Origin: Peribacillus sp. ACCC06369
Lineage (GTDB): Bacteria; Bacillota; Bacilli; Bacillales; DSM-1321
Length of the DNA: 64,000 nucleotides
Reading direction: 5' to 3'
Assembly: GCF_030348945.1 (NCBI RefSeq)
Contig: NZ_JAUCEN010000002.1
Span: 3,286,001 to 3,350,000 of the forward strand
The notes beneath the pieces are model-generated. The model was not told the origin of the DNA. It searched no databases and was given only the letters and a program-made list of their open reading frames with translations. The translations under genes and the position numbers were made by a program. Below, piece after piece: positions 1 through 9,736 of the stretch. Position 1 is the stretch's first letter. Each line of letters starts with the position of its first letter.

Positions 1-116
1 TCCTGAACATATACTATCAATATATTCAAAAAGTGAAGAGAGTTTCCTTTTATCTGACAAAATCTCATTTCATGAAAAAACTTCATTATCAACGATATGT
101 CTTCGGGCGGAAATAT

Positions 117-157
117 AAAATGCCCCTAATCCATCATCTGAGGATTTGGGGCATTTT
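117..157 (-). terminator. Terminator after pbuX
   Basis: A hairpin just downstream of the pbuX stop has the 10-bp stem AAAATGCCCC / GGGGCATTTT, then a T-T mismatch and a further 5-bp AATCC/GGATT stem. It ends the xpt-pbuX transcript. Bases 1-116 hold no gene I recognise. Confidence 0.7.
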
Positions 158-195
158 ATGGGTGAATCTATCAAGTATAGCGAATCTATTTTTAA

Positions 196-1509
196 TCAGG
201 CTACATTCTGCCTTTCAATACGCGCTTCCTTCACTTTCCCTTTTGTAGGGACGATGTTAAAGACGATGTTCAGGAAAATGGCTGTCAGACTTCCCGCCAC
301 GATTCCATTATCCGTTAATATTTGAATGCTTTCCGGAATTTTAGCAAAAAGCTCAGGAACGACCGTGACCCCAAGTCCCATACCTACGGAACAAGCGATG
401 ATCAATAAATTTTCTTGTGAGGCAAAATCCACTTTACTTAACATCTTAATTCCAGCGGCAATCACCATTCCGAACATGGCAACCATTGCCCCGCCTAACA
501 CGGAGGAAGGAATAATCGTCGTGAATGCACCAATTTTCGGAACAAAGCCAATGAAAATGAGCATGCCCGCTGTTGTATAAATGACATTTCTTGTTTTTAT
601 TCCCGACAATTGAATCAAACCGACATTTTGTGAAAATGCTGTATACGGAAAAGCATTAAACAAACCGCCGAGCATGATGGCAAGCCCTTCAGAACGATAT
701 CCACGCGCGAGATCGTCTTCCGAAATCTCTTTGTCCGTGATTTCTCCTAAGGCATAATAAACGCCAGTCGATTCCACTAAGCTGACGATCGCCACCAAGG
801 TCATTGTAATGATAGCCGTGATATTGAAAGTCGGAGTGCCAAAGTAGAAAAAATGAGGCAAATGCAACCAAGTGGCACTTGCTACTGAGCTAAAATCAAC
901 TTTTCCAAGGAAGAAAGCGACAAATGTCCCGACTAACAGTCCCAGTAAAATAGAGATGGAGCGTACGAACCCCGTTGAAAATTTATACATGAAAATGATG
1001 AATAACAAAGTTCCAAAACCAAGAGCTACATTATCCAAGTTGCCGAAATCAGGAGCACCTTGGCCGCCGCCAAGATTGTTGATGGCGACAGGAATGAGTG
1101 TGATCCCAATGATCATAACGACTGATCCAGTAACGACCGGTGGGAAAAACCTTGCCAGTTTCCCAAAGAACTTACTAATTATTATGACGATCAATCCTGA
1201 CACTAAAATGGCTCCATAAATGGTGGAGATTCCATATTGGGTACCTACCGCGATCATGGGACTAACTGCCGTGAAAGTACAGCCTAAAACGACGGGAAGC
1301 CCAATTCCAAAGAATTTATTTTTCCAGACTTGTAATAACGTCGCTATTCCGCACATTAAAATGTCTATCGAAACTAAATAGGTTAACTGCGCAGCTGTTA
1401 AACCCAATGCACCTCCGACAATCAGTGGAACGACGATCGCACCTGCATACATTGCAAGAACATGTTGTAGTCCTAAGGAAGCAACTTTCAATGGTGATTG
1501 ATTAGACAT
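196..1509 (-). CDS. pbuX: Xanthine permease PbuX (NCS2 family)
   Basis: This 437-residue polytopic membrane protein imports xanthine, probably by proton symport, for salvage by the Xpt enzyme encoded just upstream. Visible features are a long series of hydrophobic helices and the NCS2 signature [10 protein letters not shown] around residues 297-306. The length fits the family (about 435-440). Its start overlaps the xpt stop by 8 bp, so the two are translated from one mRNA, and a terminator follows at 117-157. Expression should follow the guanine riboswitch and PurR-like box ahead of xpt. Uracil or uric acid permeases are related, but the xpt partner makes xanthine the best call. Confidence 0.93.
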   Translation of the reverse strand: MSNQSPLKVASLGLQHVLAMYAGAIVVPLIVGGALGLTAAQLTYLVSIDILMCGIATLLQVWKNKFFGIGLPVVLGCTFTAVSPMIAVGTQYGISTIYGAILVSGLIVIIISKFFGKLARFFPPVVTGSVVMIIGITLIPVAINNLGGGQGAPDFGNLDNVALGFGTLLFIIFMYKFSTGFVRSISILLGLLVGTFVAFFLGKVDFSSVASATWLHLPHFFYFGTPTFNITAIITMTLVAIVSLVESTGVYYALGEITDKEISEDDLARGYRSEGLAIMLGGLFNAFPYTAFSQNVGLIQLSGIKTRNVIYTTAGMLIFIGFVPKIGAFTTIIPSSVLGGAMVAMFGMVIAAGIKMLSKVDFASQENLLIIACSVGMGLGVTVVPELFAKIPESIQILTDNGIVAGSLTAIFLNIVFNIVPTKGKVKEARIERQNVA

Positions 1510-2101
1510 TGACGGTTGCCCCTTCCTTTTCCTCAGCGAACGTTATCTCACCGAATTTCAACTCTGCAATTCGCGCAAGGGATTCCACTTGAAAACCTTG
1601 TTCCCTAAGATCCTTACCGCCACTTTGGAATGCTTTTTCAATAACGATGCCGATACCGGCCACTTCTGCTCCAACCTGATTACAGATATCCACCAAGCCC
1701 CGGGCTGCTTGTCCGACCGCAAGGAAGTCATCGATGATCAAAACCTTATCTCCAGCTTCAATATATTTATTGGAAACAGTAATTGTATTGGTTTCTTTTT
1801 TTGTAAAGGAATGTACGGACGCCGTTACTAAATCATTTGTTAAAGTAAGTGATTTACGTTTACGGGCAAAAATTAACGGAACTTCCAATTCCAAAGCAGC
1901 CATCAAACCAGGTCCAATGCCTGAAGATTCAATTGTCAGCACTTTTGTTATTTCTTTTTGTTCGAAACGTTTTACGAATTCTTTACCAATTTCTTTCATT
2001 AGCATAGGATCCATTTGATGATTTAAGAATGAATCTACTTTTAAAATATCTTCTGATAAAGCTTGACCCTCGGACAAGATTTTTTCCTTTAAAAGTTGCA
2101 T
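1502..2101 (-). CDS. xpt: Xanthine phosphoribosyltransferase Xpt
   Basis: Xpt converts xanthine and PRPP to XMP in the cytoplasm. The PRPP-binding motif is visible as [17 protein letters not shown] near residues 122-138, followed by the usual C-terminal half; the 199-residue length is slightly above the usual 194. I chose the ATG at 2101 because a strong GGGAGG ribosome binding site precedes it; an in-frame start 15 bases upstream would overlap that site. The gene is first in the xpt-pbuX operon, about 70 nt downstream of a riboswitch terminator. Confidence 0.95.
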   Translation of the reverse strand: MQLLKEKILSEGQALSEDILKVDSFLNHQMDPMLMKEIGKEFVKRFEQKEITKVLTIESSGIGPGLMAALELEVPLIFARKRKSLTLTNDLVTASVHSFTKKETNTITVSNKYIEAGDKVLIIDDFLAVGQAARGLVDICNQVGAEVAGIGIVIEKAFQSGGKDLREQGFQVESLARIAELKFGEITFAEEKEGATVNV

Positions 2102-2172
2102 GAAGGTTCCTCCCAATCTTGGATGTTATATTGACCCATAAACCATGCAATTGTTTCCCGGCATATAAAAAA

Positions 2173-2349
2173 GCCCAAGAAACATTGCGGCACTTTTTTG
2201 GAGTGAAGCAATATTTCTTGGGCATGAATGAAAAATGAATCAGCAAAAGCCTTCCATTATGCAACAAGATCTATTACTCACCCATAGTCGAATTATTTAC
2301 GGTAATCCGGTAGAAACTTGCAGGCCATATCCCTGCTATTATACGAGTG
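2173..2349 (-). promoter_or_regulatory. Guanine-sensing purine riboswitch with terminator
   Basis: Read on the minus strand, 2349-2281 matches the purine aptamer: a P1 strand around CGTATAAT, the conserved GATATGG and CTACCGG segments, and the closing GACTATGGG. The ligand-pairing base is C in GACTATG, which in this class specifies guanine/hypoxanthine (adenine riboswitches carry U). It is followed by a terminator, GCCCAAGAAA-TATTGC pairing with GCAATGTTTCTTGGGC (2173-2223), and a T run at 2167-2172. Guanine binding is expected to free the terminator and stop xpt-pbuX transcription. Confidence 0.93.
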
Positions 2350-2375
2350 AAGATTTTTATTTTATTAATATATGA

Positions 2376-2404
2376 ATTATAACAACGCTGGCTCTATTTG
2401 AAAA
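2376..2404 (-). promoter_or_regulatory. Promoter of xpt-pbuX
   Basis: The minus strand has an extended -10, TGTTATAAT (TATAAT at 2376-2381), and a weak -35, TTTTCA (2399-2404), with a 17-bp spacer. Transcription should begin about 20 nt ahead of the riboswitch aptamer. Confidence 0.65.
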
Positions 2405-2417
2405 GTCATTTTTAACA

Positions 2418-2461
2418 AAAACCGAACTTTCAATTAAAAAAAGAAAGTATTATTCGTATTA
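2418..2461. promoter_or_regulatory. Probable PurR operator (two PurBoxes)
   Basis: Box 1, AAAACCGAACTTT (2418-2430), matches the Bacillus PurBox AWWWCCGAACWWT exactly. Box 2, ATTATTCGTATTA (2449-2461), matches the inverted PurBox at 10 of 13 positions. They lie 18 bp apart, immediately upstream of the xpt -35, as PurBoxes do in B. subtilis (usual spacing 16-17). The rest of 2462-2690 holds no gene I can support. Confidence 0.6.
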
Positions 2462-2690
2462 TTTGAAAATTATGAAATCACCAAGACTGATCAACATGGA
2501 TTTACCCATTAACAAATAGTCACTTACGGTTATCCTGCGCATGCACTTCAGTGGATTCCATACCAAACCGCTCAGGCGATTGGTGGTACTATACTCTTTT
2601 TTGGAATCACTCCAAGAAGAGGGTGAAACGAAATAACACAGTATTTTAAGTTTTGGAAATTATGGATTGGATTAACGCAGCCATAAAAAA

Positions 2691-2727
2691 AGAAGAAGGC
2701 CTTGAAATAATTCCAAGGCCCTCTTCT
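2691..2727 (-). terminator. Terminator after the M32 carboxypeptidase gene
   Basis: An inverted repeat, AGAAGAAGGCCTTG against CCAAGGCCCTCTTCT, lies just past the stop at 2734 and is followed on the minus strand by a T run (2684-2690). Confidence 0.75.
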
Positions 2728-2733
2728 TTTGAT

Positions 2734-4248
2734 TCATTTGATTTTATAAACTTCTTTATATTTATTTTCAAGATACTTTATTAAATACTGAACATTCAAG
2801 CCTTCACCTGTCGTTTCCTTCAAAATCTCCAGAGGCTTTTTAGTTTTTCCGTATTTATGTATCTTTTCATTAAGCCATTCCCTGATTGGAGCAATATCAC
2901 CCGCTTCCAACAGTCCATCAAAATCAGGCAAATCTTTAAGCATCGACTGCTTGATTTGGGCTGCATACATATATCCCAATGCATAAGATGGGAAATAACC
3001 AAAGCTGCCATCTGACCAGTGTACATCTTGTAAAACGCCCATGGCATCATTTTCAGGTACAATCCCCAAATAATCCTTGTATTTTTCATTCCAGACTTTT
3101 GGTAAATCCTTCACCTCGAGTTCTCCATTAAAGAGAGCCTTTTCCAATTCATACCGAATCATAATATGTAGGGGATACGTCAGTTCATCTGCTTCAATAC
3201 GGATGAACGATGGTTTTGATTCGTTAATGCCCCGGTAAAATTCATCCAGCGTCACATCATCGAATTGTTCGGGAGCATATTCTTTTAATAGGGTGAATTT
3301 GTTTTTCCAGAAGCTATAGTTCCGTCCAATGAAATTTTCGAAAAACAAAGATTGTGATTCATGGATTCCCATTGATGTCCCACTATCGAGCAGTGTTCCG
3401 GTTAACTCTTCGGCGATATTCTGCTCATAAATGGCATGTCCACATTCATGAATGGTACCGAATATTGCCCCCCGGAAATCATTTTCATCGTAACGGGTCG
3501 TCACACGGACATCGCCCCTGTTTATTCCAGTTGCAAAAGGGTGAACCGTTTCATCCAGCCTGCCAGAATTGAAATCGTATCCTAGCTGTTTTAAAACTTC
3601 CAGGTTGAGTTGATGCTGCTTTTCTTTTGGAAATTCTTTGTAAAGGAACGCTGTTTCAGGTCTATGTTCGCTTTCAGCAATCTGTTTTACCAGAGGGACT
3701 ATCCTTGACCGAAGCTCACTGAATACGCTGTCAAGTATATCTACAGTCATGCCTGGTTCATACATGTCTAAAAGGGTATTATATTTCTGCCCTTCATATC
3801 CCCAATACTCTACGAACTTACGGGTGTAGGCAACAATTTGCTCAAGATAAGGTTGAAATAATGAAAAATCAGCTTTTTCCCTTGCCTCTTCCCATGCACT
3901 TTCAGAACGGGATTGTAAAATGACGAATTCCTTATATTCGTTTGCAGGAATTTTCTTATTTCTTTCAAACTCTTTTTTACACTCTTGAACCATTTTATTC
4001 GTCGTTTCACTAAGAGTCGCTTCCTCCATCGAAAGTTCTGTAATGAAGGATTCCATTTCTTTACTTGTGATCATATTAAAAACCTCGGAGGAAAGCACCC
4101 CGATAACTTCAGAACGCTGCTCAACGCCCTTTTTCGGTGCACCTGTACGCAAATCCCAAAAAATTAACGCGAGCGCTTCATTATAGGCCGAGATTTTCTT
4201 GACATATTCTTTAAATTCTTTTTCAATCAGATCGATACCCTTTTTCAT
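2734..4248 (-). CDS. ypwA: M32-family metallocarboxypeptidase (YpwA type)
   Basis: This cytoplasmic zinc carboxypeptidase of family M32 (Taq carboxypeptidase type) removes C-terminal residues from peptides. The zinc site is visible as GTIHECGHAIYEQ (HExxH) near residue 270, and the protein runs to 504 residues, the usual family length (about 500). Start: the ATG at 4248 follows AAGGAG with 8-nt spacing; an upstream in-frame start at 4272 lacks such a site. It is a single gene between two terminators, next to xpt as in B. subtilis. Its physiological substrate is not evident from the sequence. Confidence 0.9.
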   Translation of the reverse strand: MKKGIDLIEKEFKEYVKKISAYNEALALIFWDLRTGAPKKGVEQRSEVIGVLSSEVFNMITSKEMESFITELSMEEATLSETTNKMVQECKKEFERNKKIPANEYKEFVILQSRSESAWEEAREKADFSLFQPYLEQIVAYTRKFVEYWGYEGQKYNTLLDMYEPGMTVDILDSVFSELRSRIVPLVKQIAESEHRPETAFLYKEFPKEKQHQLNLEVLKQLGYDFNSGRLDETVHPFATGINRGDVRVTTRYDENDFRGAIFGTIHECGHAIYEQNIAEELTGTLLDSGTSMGIHESQSLFFENFIGRNYSFWKNKFTLLKEYAPEQFDDVTLDEFYRGINESKPSFIRIEADELTYPLHIMIRYELEKALFNGELEVKDLPKVWNEKYKDYLGIVPENDAMGVLQDVHWSDGSFGYFPSYALGYMYAAQIKQSMLKDLPDFDGLLEAGDIAPIREWLNEKIHKYGKTKKPLEILKETTGEGLNVQYLIKYLENKYKEVYKIK

Positions 4249-4331
4249 ATCCACAGCTCCTTCCAAATACACTTTACCATATTATACAAAAATCTTTCAT
4301 ATCAGAACTACTTCGTTTAATAAAATAAAAT

Positions 4332-4357
4332 AAGAGCCAAGGGGGCCCTTGGCTCTT
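4332..4357 (-). terminator. Terminator after ypvA
   Basis: A stem AAGAGCCAAGG / CCTTGGCTCTT is followed on the minus strand by ATTTTATTTT, 20 bp past the ypvA stop. Confidence 0.8.
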
Positions 4358-4375
4358 ATTTTGGATTGGATTGAC

Positions 4376-6292
4376 TTAAAGCGTTACAGGAAGAACGGAT
4401 ACAATCTTCTCTTTCACCTGTTCCGAAAGGTTCTTTTCAATCAAAATCTGTACGGTTCCCGAGTCATTGCTTGTCCTGATCAATCGCCCTATTCCCTGAC
4501 GCAATCGAAGGAGCATGTATGGAAGATCCACTTCTTCAAATGCATCGGTAACCGAGTTACGTTTGGCCTCGAATACTGGATCGCGTGGCGGGAATGGAAG
4601 GGAGTGTATCACTACATTTTGTAATGAAGGTCCTGGAACATCAAGCCCTTCCCATAAATGATAGGAGAAAAGAACAGATTGCTCATTCTCTTGAAACTTC
4701 TTAACAAGCTCGCTGATTTCCGCTTCACCTTCAAAATAAAAAGGATAGGTTGATATTGGGCAGTTTTCCTTGAACCAATGCAATTCTTCTTTTGATTGGA
4801 ATAACACAAGTGTTCGACCTTCATTTTCCTCAATTGTCTTCATCGTATATTGAAGTTTTGCCAATTGGTCTCCATTTTCGAAGACCGGCATGTTCATTTT
4901 CATGACTTCATCGTAATCGAATGGTGACTCAACTGAGAAGCTGTCATACTTTTCTATCCCTAAGCTATCTGCAATGTATTGGAAAGATTTATTATCCGAT
5001 AATGTAGCCGATGAAAAAATGTAAGGGATTTTTTTAGAGAATACCTGTTCAGACAAAATATCCTGTACAAGCCTTGGCATGATGACCAATGTTTTGGTCA
5101 TTTCATTTTCTTCAAACCAGGAAACGGCCTGTTCATCCTTCACAAATAGGGAAAGGGAGTAACCCAGCTGTTCTAAATATTCTTCCGTCACTTTTAAATC
5201 ATAGTCATTGATCGTGTACATTTCCGCTTCAAAAACAAGGTTTTCCTCTAACTCTTCAACCTTTTTATGAAGTTTCTGGGCAAAGCTTGTTATCTCTTTG
5301 GACATCGGGATTTCATAACGATTAGATCCGCTTACATGTATGGCTTTTTCATCCAACAAATCAAAAAACTCTTCATTGATATCAATTAAGTCCTCAATGA
5401 TGTATAAGGTTTCTTCACGAACCTGATTGGCAGTAAGCAATTCTAAAACCGAAGCAAGGGTTTGTTCCCCAACTTTATAAGTTAAAGCCTTTTGAGCAGC
5501 AAACTCCAATAGATGGCCTTCATCAAAGACAACGCAGCTATGTTCAGGCAATAATGGCAACTGTCCTTCACGCTTACGTTTTTCCTTAGTCCATACATGC
5601 TCCATAAAGAAGTCATGTGAACAAATGATCAAATCGCTTGATTTTCGGTAGTGGTCCCGTGATAGGGTTTGTCCACAACGATGGCGTTTATCACAAGTAA
5701 AACAGTTTTGAAGCTGATCCCAGCCAACTTTAGACCAGTCTTCATCATTTAAATATGGATACTGTTTACGGTCCCCATATGCTGTATAGGCGTTCATGGA
5801 TGAGTTATCATGGACAAACTTGGGAAGTTCATCATAGAGCTGATCTATTCCCTCTGAATCTTCATGATTCACTGCGTGATCCAATTTCTTAAGACATACA
5901 TATTGATCGTGATATTTGGCAAGCCGAACATCCACTTCAATACCTAAGGCATTCTTGATTTTTTGGATGTCGCCTTCTTCTTTGACAAGCTGTTCAATCA
6001 ACGTTTCGTCTGCACACGAAATAATTGCCGGTTTGTTCGTATATCTCGCATAACAAATCGCATATAGTAAATAGACCAAGGTCTTACCGGTCCCTACCCC
6101 TGCTTCAGCAAAACTTACATTCTTTTCTTTAAAGGCTTTTTCTAACTGAAAAGCCATGAAGATCTGTTCGTCACGCAGCTCAAATCCTTTTTCGGGAAGA
6201 ATATCGTAAAAAACATCACCGATCCATTCTGAAAGCTTATCGTAAAAAGAGTCTTCCTTTGTTACCGAAAAAGGCAGTGTTTTAAGCATCAT
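4376..6292 (-). CDS. ypvA: DinG/XPD-family Fe-S helicase YpvA
   Basis: This is an ATP-dependent superfamily 2 helicase of 638 residues, likely acting on DNA. Walker A is AGVGTGKT (about residue 65), the Walker B box is DEGH (about 257), and motif VI is RLRQGIGRLIR near 600. Between them are four cysteines (one in YVCLKK, three in CFTCDKRHRC), the arrangement of the XPD/DinG iron-sulfur cluster. It lacks an exonuclease domain, unlike the larger DinG at 37261-40041. The GGGGAG ribosome binding site is close to the first ATG, so the second ATG (6289) may be used. The gene order ypwA-ypvA-ypsC matches B. subtilis. Confidence 0.88.
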   Translation of the reverse strand: MMLKTLPFSVTKEDSFYDKLSEWIGDVFYDILPEKGFELRDEQIFMAFQLEKAFKEKNVSFAEAGVGTGKTLVYLLYAICYARYTNKPAIISCADETLIEQLVKEEGDIQKIKNALGIEVDVRLAKYHDQYVCLKKLDHAVNHEDSEGIDQLYDELPKFVHDNSSMNAYTAYGDRKQYPYLNDEDWSKVGWDQLQNCFTCDKRHRCGQTLSRDHYRKSSDLIICSHDFFMEHVWTKEKRKREGQLPLLPEHSCVVFDEGHLLEFAAQKALTYKVGEQTLASVLELLTANQVREETLYIIEDLIDINEEFFDLLDEKAIHVSGSNRYEIPMSKEITSFAQKLHKKVEELEENLVFEAEMYTINDYDLKVTEEYLEQLGYSLSLFVKDEQAVSWFEENEMTKTLVIMPRLVQDILSEQVFSKKIPYIFSSATLSDNKSFQYIADSLGIEKYDSFSVESPFDYDEVMKMNMPVFENGDQLAKLQYTMKTIEENEGRTLVLFQSKEELHWFKENCPISTYPFYFEGEAEISELVKKFQENEQSVLFSYHLWEGLDVPGPSLQNVVIHSLPFPPRDPVFEAKRNSVTDAFEEVDLPYMLLRLRQGIGRLIRTSNDSGTVQILIEKNLSEQVKEKIVSVLPVTL

Positions 6293-6473
6293 GGTCTCCC
6301 CTTTTATCTATCATCAGTATATCGAATCCGCATTATAATATATCTAGGCAAAAGTATATTATCCTTTATTTCACATTAATAGTCAAGATATTTACCCTAC
6401 CATCAGAAATGAAATGTATAAAGCATGTTTTTCTTCTATGTATGCTGTCAGGTTACCCGACTCGTAAAATAAA

Positions 6474-6500
6474 AGACAGGCTCCTTTAGAGAGCCTGTCT
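6474..6500 (-). terminator. Terminator after cspD
   Basis: A perfect 10-bp stem, AGACAGGCTC / GAGCCTGTCT, with a 7-nt loop lies 20 bp past the cspD stop; a TTTTATTTTA tract follows on the minus strand. Confidence 0.85.
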
Positions 6501-6520
6501 GTAAATAATATAGGGTTGAA

Positions 6521-6721
6521 TTAAGCTTTGTTTACGTTTGATGCTTGTGGTCCACGTTGACCTTGTTCTACATCAAATGTAACGTCTTGGCCTTCTTCAA
6601 GTGTTTTGAAACCTTCGCCTTGGATAGCTGAGAAATGTACGAATACATCGTCTCCACCTTCACGTTCGATGAATCCAAAACCTTTTTCTGCGTTAAACCA
6701 TTTTACTTTACCTTGTTCCAT
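6521..6721 (-). CDS. cspD: Cold-shock protein CspD
   Basis: This 66-residue single OB-fold protein binds single-stranded nucleic acid and acts as an RNA chaperone. The RNP1 motif is KGFGFIER (residues 13-20) and RNP2 is VFVHF (26-30). The length and the ending QRGPQASNV are typical of Bacillus CspD. It is monocistronic, with a clear terminator and a ribosome binding site GGAGGCAAC ahead of the ATG. CspB and CspC are close paralogues; position between ypvA and ypsC favours CspD. Confidence 0.93.
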   Translation of the reverse strand: MEQGKVKWFNAEKGFGFIEREGGDDVFVHFSAIQGEGFKTLEEGQDVTFDVEQGQRGPQASNVNKA

Positions 6722-6924
6722 TTTTGTTGCCTCCTAGTGTGTTTTCCACACATTATATTACTATCCTTGCTCATTGAATATTAAGGTATTCCTTAAATCT
6801 GAACAAAAATAATTCATTATTAGAATAACAGAAAAGGAAATGATAAGCAAGACTGGAACCTATTATGAATAAAACGTCCTGGCTATCAAAATTCACCGTT
6901 ATATTCTACCCACTCATTTTCACA

Positions 6925-8064
6925 TTAAAACTGTTTCGGCGGTCTTTTTCCCCAATACTGATAAAGGTCTGCACGGATGAAACCATTGAAAAGCTTCCTT
7001 TTTTTCGTTGCAGGCTTACCGTAATGCTGTTCAAAGTCAGGATTGGAGGTAATCATGTATACTGACCAAGTATCAAGCTTCTTGAAGGCTTGTCCCATTT
7101 CCCTATACATCTGTTCAACGGCTTTTTTCTCACCTAGACGCTCTCCGTAAGGGGGGTTCCCGACAATGACACCATACTCTTTCCTAGTCGAGATATCCCT
7201 CACTTGCATTTGTTTGAATTCAACCAGATCTCCAAGACCGGCCTCAAAACTATTCGCTTTAGATATTTCTACCATCCGATGGTCGATATCACAACCGGTT
7301 ATGTCCAAGTACTGATCATAATCGGCTAAATCTTCAGCCTCAACCCTTGCTTCATCCCATACCTTGCTGTCCATCCACGACCAGGTTTCAGAAACGAACT
7401 CCCTGTTAAACCCAGGTGCTATGTTCTGCCCAATTAAGGCAGCCTCGATAGGAATCGTTCCTGATCCACAAAACGGATCAATGAAAGGCATATCCGGTTT
7501 CCAATTGGTCAGCATGATTAACGCAGCCGCCAATGTTTCTTTAAGGGGAGCCTCCCCCTGCCCTGTCCGATACCCTCGTTTATGCAAACCTGCACCTGAA
7601 GTGTCCATGGTAAGTGTCACTACATCTTTTAAGATAGACACTTCAATTTTAAATAAAGGACCCGTCTCCGCAAACCAAGATACCTGCTTATATTTACTTT
7701 TCAATCTATCAACAATCGCCTTTTTGACGATAGCCTGACAATCAGGGACACTGTAGAGCTGGGACTTAACCGATTTCCCACTCACTGGGAACTCGACATC
7801 GGCTGATAAGTAATCTTCCCAATTCAAGGCCTTTGTTTTTTCAAACAACTCATCAAATGAATATGCTTTAAATTCTGCGACCTTAATTTTCACCCTGTCT
7901 GCACTCCGCAGCCATAAATTAGAGCGGGCAATGGCAGATTGGTCCCCTTTGTAGGTGATTTTACCATTTTCGACTTGACAATCGTAACCAAGATCCCGAA
8001 CCTCCTTGGCGACAATTGATTCCAATCCCATTGCTGATGTTGCGATAATATCGAATTGTTTCAT
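6925..8064 (-). CDS. ypsC: THUMP-domain rRNA guanine-N2 methyltransferase (RlmL/YpsC type)
   Basis: This 379-residue protein is predicted to methylate a guanine N2 in 23S rRNA using S-adenosylmethionine. The N-terminal 155 residues form a ferredoxin-like/THUMP RNA-binding region (starting FDIIATSAMGLESIVAKEV). The methyltransferase domain follows with the SAM motif DPFCGSGTIPIEAA (about 197-210) and the catalytic NPPYGERLG (about 308-316). Both motifs are intact, and the length matches B. subtilis YpsC (385). The exact target base is inferred from the family only. Upstream, 8065-8700 contains no recognisable gene or RNA. Confidence 0.88.
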   Translation of the reverse strand: MKQFDIIATSAMGLESIVAKEVRDLGYDCQVENGKITYKGDQSAIARSNLWLRSADRVKIKVAEFKAYSFDELFEKTKALNWEDYLSADVEFPVSGKSVKSQLYSVPDCQAIVKKAIVDRLKSKYKQVSWFAETGPLFKIEVSILKDVVTLTMDTSGAGLHKRGYRTGQGEAPLKETLAAALIMLTNWKPDMPFIDPFCGSGTIPIEAALIGQNIAPGFNREFVSETWSWMDSKVWDEARVEAEDLADYDQYLDITGCDIDHRMVEISKANSFEAGLGDLVEFKQMQVRDISTRKEYGVIVGNPPYGERLGEKKAVEQMYREMGQAFKKLDTWSVYMITSNPDFEQHYGKPATKKRKLFNGFIRADLYQYWGKRPPKQF

Positions 8065-8705
8065 TAATCCTGCACCTTCTTTCCATTAATCCAAATCAAT
8101 TGTACCTTTACCTAATTCCTTCATTATAAGAATAAAGAATTGGGAATCGATTTTAGACATGTAAACCTTATTTAAAAGTTCCACCGTCAATTTATTTTTT
8201 GCTTAGAATTCGTCATTGATTTCCTGAAAAAAATGTCGTTGTCATCTAGCGAGAGCATTTTTTAAAGTAACCGGAAAATCAACCGCAATAAAATAAAGTT
8301 TTACTCAATTATCCATCAAGGTAAACGCTGCAAATATTTATCCATACAGCGAAGGACCATTTATTCACACCAATTATGTATACCTTATAGAGAAATGCTT
8401 CCCATTCATTGACCTGAAAATTTGAAGTCATGTCTTAATACCTTCAAATAGAAGCCAAACAGAACCTTTATAAATAGGATGCCCCAGAATCAAGGAATGC
8501 TTAACATTTCAACGCTATTTTTAAAAACGTTACGGACAGACGTCAATCAAGCAATTGTCCTCCTGCTAGACACTTTCATTTAAAAAAATCATTCGACTGG
8601 AATTGAAACTTGCCAAGTTCTTAGTTTAACACAGCTGAGTTTCAGAAAACGAAAAATAAATTGGAATGCCCCCTTTTTTATTCAAGGGCAATCTCCATAA
8701 ACAAA

Positions 8706-8729
8706 AACTCTCCTTTTAAAAGGAGAGTT
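8706..8729 (-). terminator. Terminator after rnpB
   Basis: A perfect palindrome, AACTCTCCTTTT / AAAAGGAGAGTT, is followed on the minus strand by TTTTGTTTAT. It lies about 16 nt past the 3' end of the RNase P RNA. Confidence 0.85.
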
Positions 8730-8744
8730 GTGCTTTTAGTGTTA

Positions 8745-9153
8745 TATGATAACGTTCTGTAAGCCATGTTTTGTTCCTCAGTACTGCAAGCGACTCGCGT
8801 CTCGTACTTCGGCGGTAATCATCTATCTACAGAAGCACGGCTTCTGTCCTTCTCCTCGTTCATTTCCAAGGAAGAAAGCGCCCCTACCATTAATTTGGGT
8901 TTCTCGCTCGTGGGGTTTACCTCGTTCCACCCTTTACATTTCTGTAAAGGCTCCGTCACTGTGGCACTTTTATAGGTATTCATGCCATATCCAAAAGGAC
9001 TTAGGCATTTTCCCAGCCGTCAGCAATCCAAGATTGCTGCCCAAGCTTATTTTTTCGCCAGGCACGAACACTACGGACATCTCAGTCCGTGCGAGCATGG
9101 ACTTTCCTCTACTGCAAAAATGCAGCAGCAATTACCCAAACGTTAACATAACA
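8745..9153 (-). ncRNA. rnpB: RNase P RNA, Bacillus type B
   Basis: This is the catalytic RNA of RNase P, which matures tRNA 5' ends. The minus strand shows hallmark segments: GAGGAAAGTCCATGCTCGCA near the 5' end, AAGTGCCACAGTGACG, GTGGAACGAGGTAAACCCC, GCGAGAAACCCAAAT, GTAGATAGATGATTACCGCC and, at the 3' end, AACAAAACATGGCTTACAGA. The overall layout follows the B. subtilis type B molecule at about 410 nt. The 5' end is set from the promoter at 9160-9188; the 3' end is approximate. It sits between gpsB and ypsC as in B. subtilis. Confidence 0.96.
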
Positions 9154-9159
9154 TAATTG

Positions 9160-9188
9160 ATTATACTCCATTATTCATGAAAACACAA
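9160..9188 (-). promoter_or_regulatory. rnpB promoter
   Basis: The -10 TATAAT (9160-9165) and -35 TTGTGT (9183-9188) are separated by 17 bp, placing the start of transcription at about 9153. Confidence 0.7.
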
Positions 9189-9223
9189 TACCAAAATCAA
9201 TTTCACTTTTACAAAGCAAAACC

Positions 9224-9535
9224 TCAATCAAAAAGCTTGTTTCCGAAAACGTGCTTTTCCAAGTTGGATAACCGTTTAAGGATGTCAAAGTTAGTGGTTC
9301 CCGGAGTGGCACTGGGAGCAGGTTGATTTGGACGTTTTGTACTCTCTTCAGCTTGTTTTTTCAATTTAAGATTTTCTTGTTTAAGATCTTCAATTTCCTG
9401 ATGGAACACTTCATAATCTTTAATGATCAGATCCAGGAATTGATCCACGTCTTCAGGTTTATAACCGCGCATGGCTGGTTTAAAATCTTTCTCAAGAATA
9501 TCTTTAGCCGTTAATTTTATCTTATCGGATAGCAT
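9224..9535 (-). CDS. gpsB: Cell-division adaptor GpsB
   Basis: GpsB is a small coiled-coil protein that moves PBP1 (PonA) between septum and side wall and binds other wall enzymes. At 103 residues it has the DivIVA-like N-terminal membrane/partner-binding domain ([24 protein letters not shown], shown in part: residues 12-35), a coiled coil at about 38-70 and a short C-terminal helix (about 84-103) for hexamer assembly. Its partner PonA is encoded at 19922-22651. The order rnpB-gpsB-ypsA matches B. subtilis. Confidence 0.95.
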   Translation of the reverse strand: MLSDKIKLTAKDILEKDFKPAMRGYKPEDVDQFLDLIIKDYEVFHQEIEDLKQENLKLKKQAEESTKRPNQPAPSATPGTTNFDILKRLSNLEKHVFGNKLFD

Positions 9536-9736
9536 AAGACTTCACCTCAATACTTTCGCCAATACAATCGACTTTTTATTATTTTTTCAAATCTGCTTGG
9601 GTTTGTCAACGAAACACCTTTTTATTTGCATAAGTTTCAGTGAACGATATGTACTCCCATGAATCTGTATCTAAATTTCATCATAATATGAATATGCTTT
9701 AGAAACAACTTTTAATCCATAATTATTTTCACTCTG

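Noticed and set aside
2462..2690. Small genes in the xpt-ypwA gap
   Set aside because: No frame with a ribosome binding site was seen on either strand.
8746..9156. Plus-strand reading frames of up to 136 codons
   Set aside because: They lie opposite the RNase P RNA, whose conserved segments explain the sequence; no ribosome binding sites.
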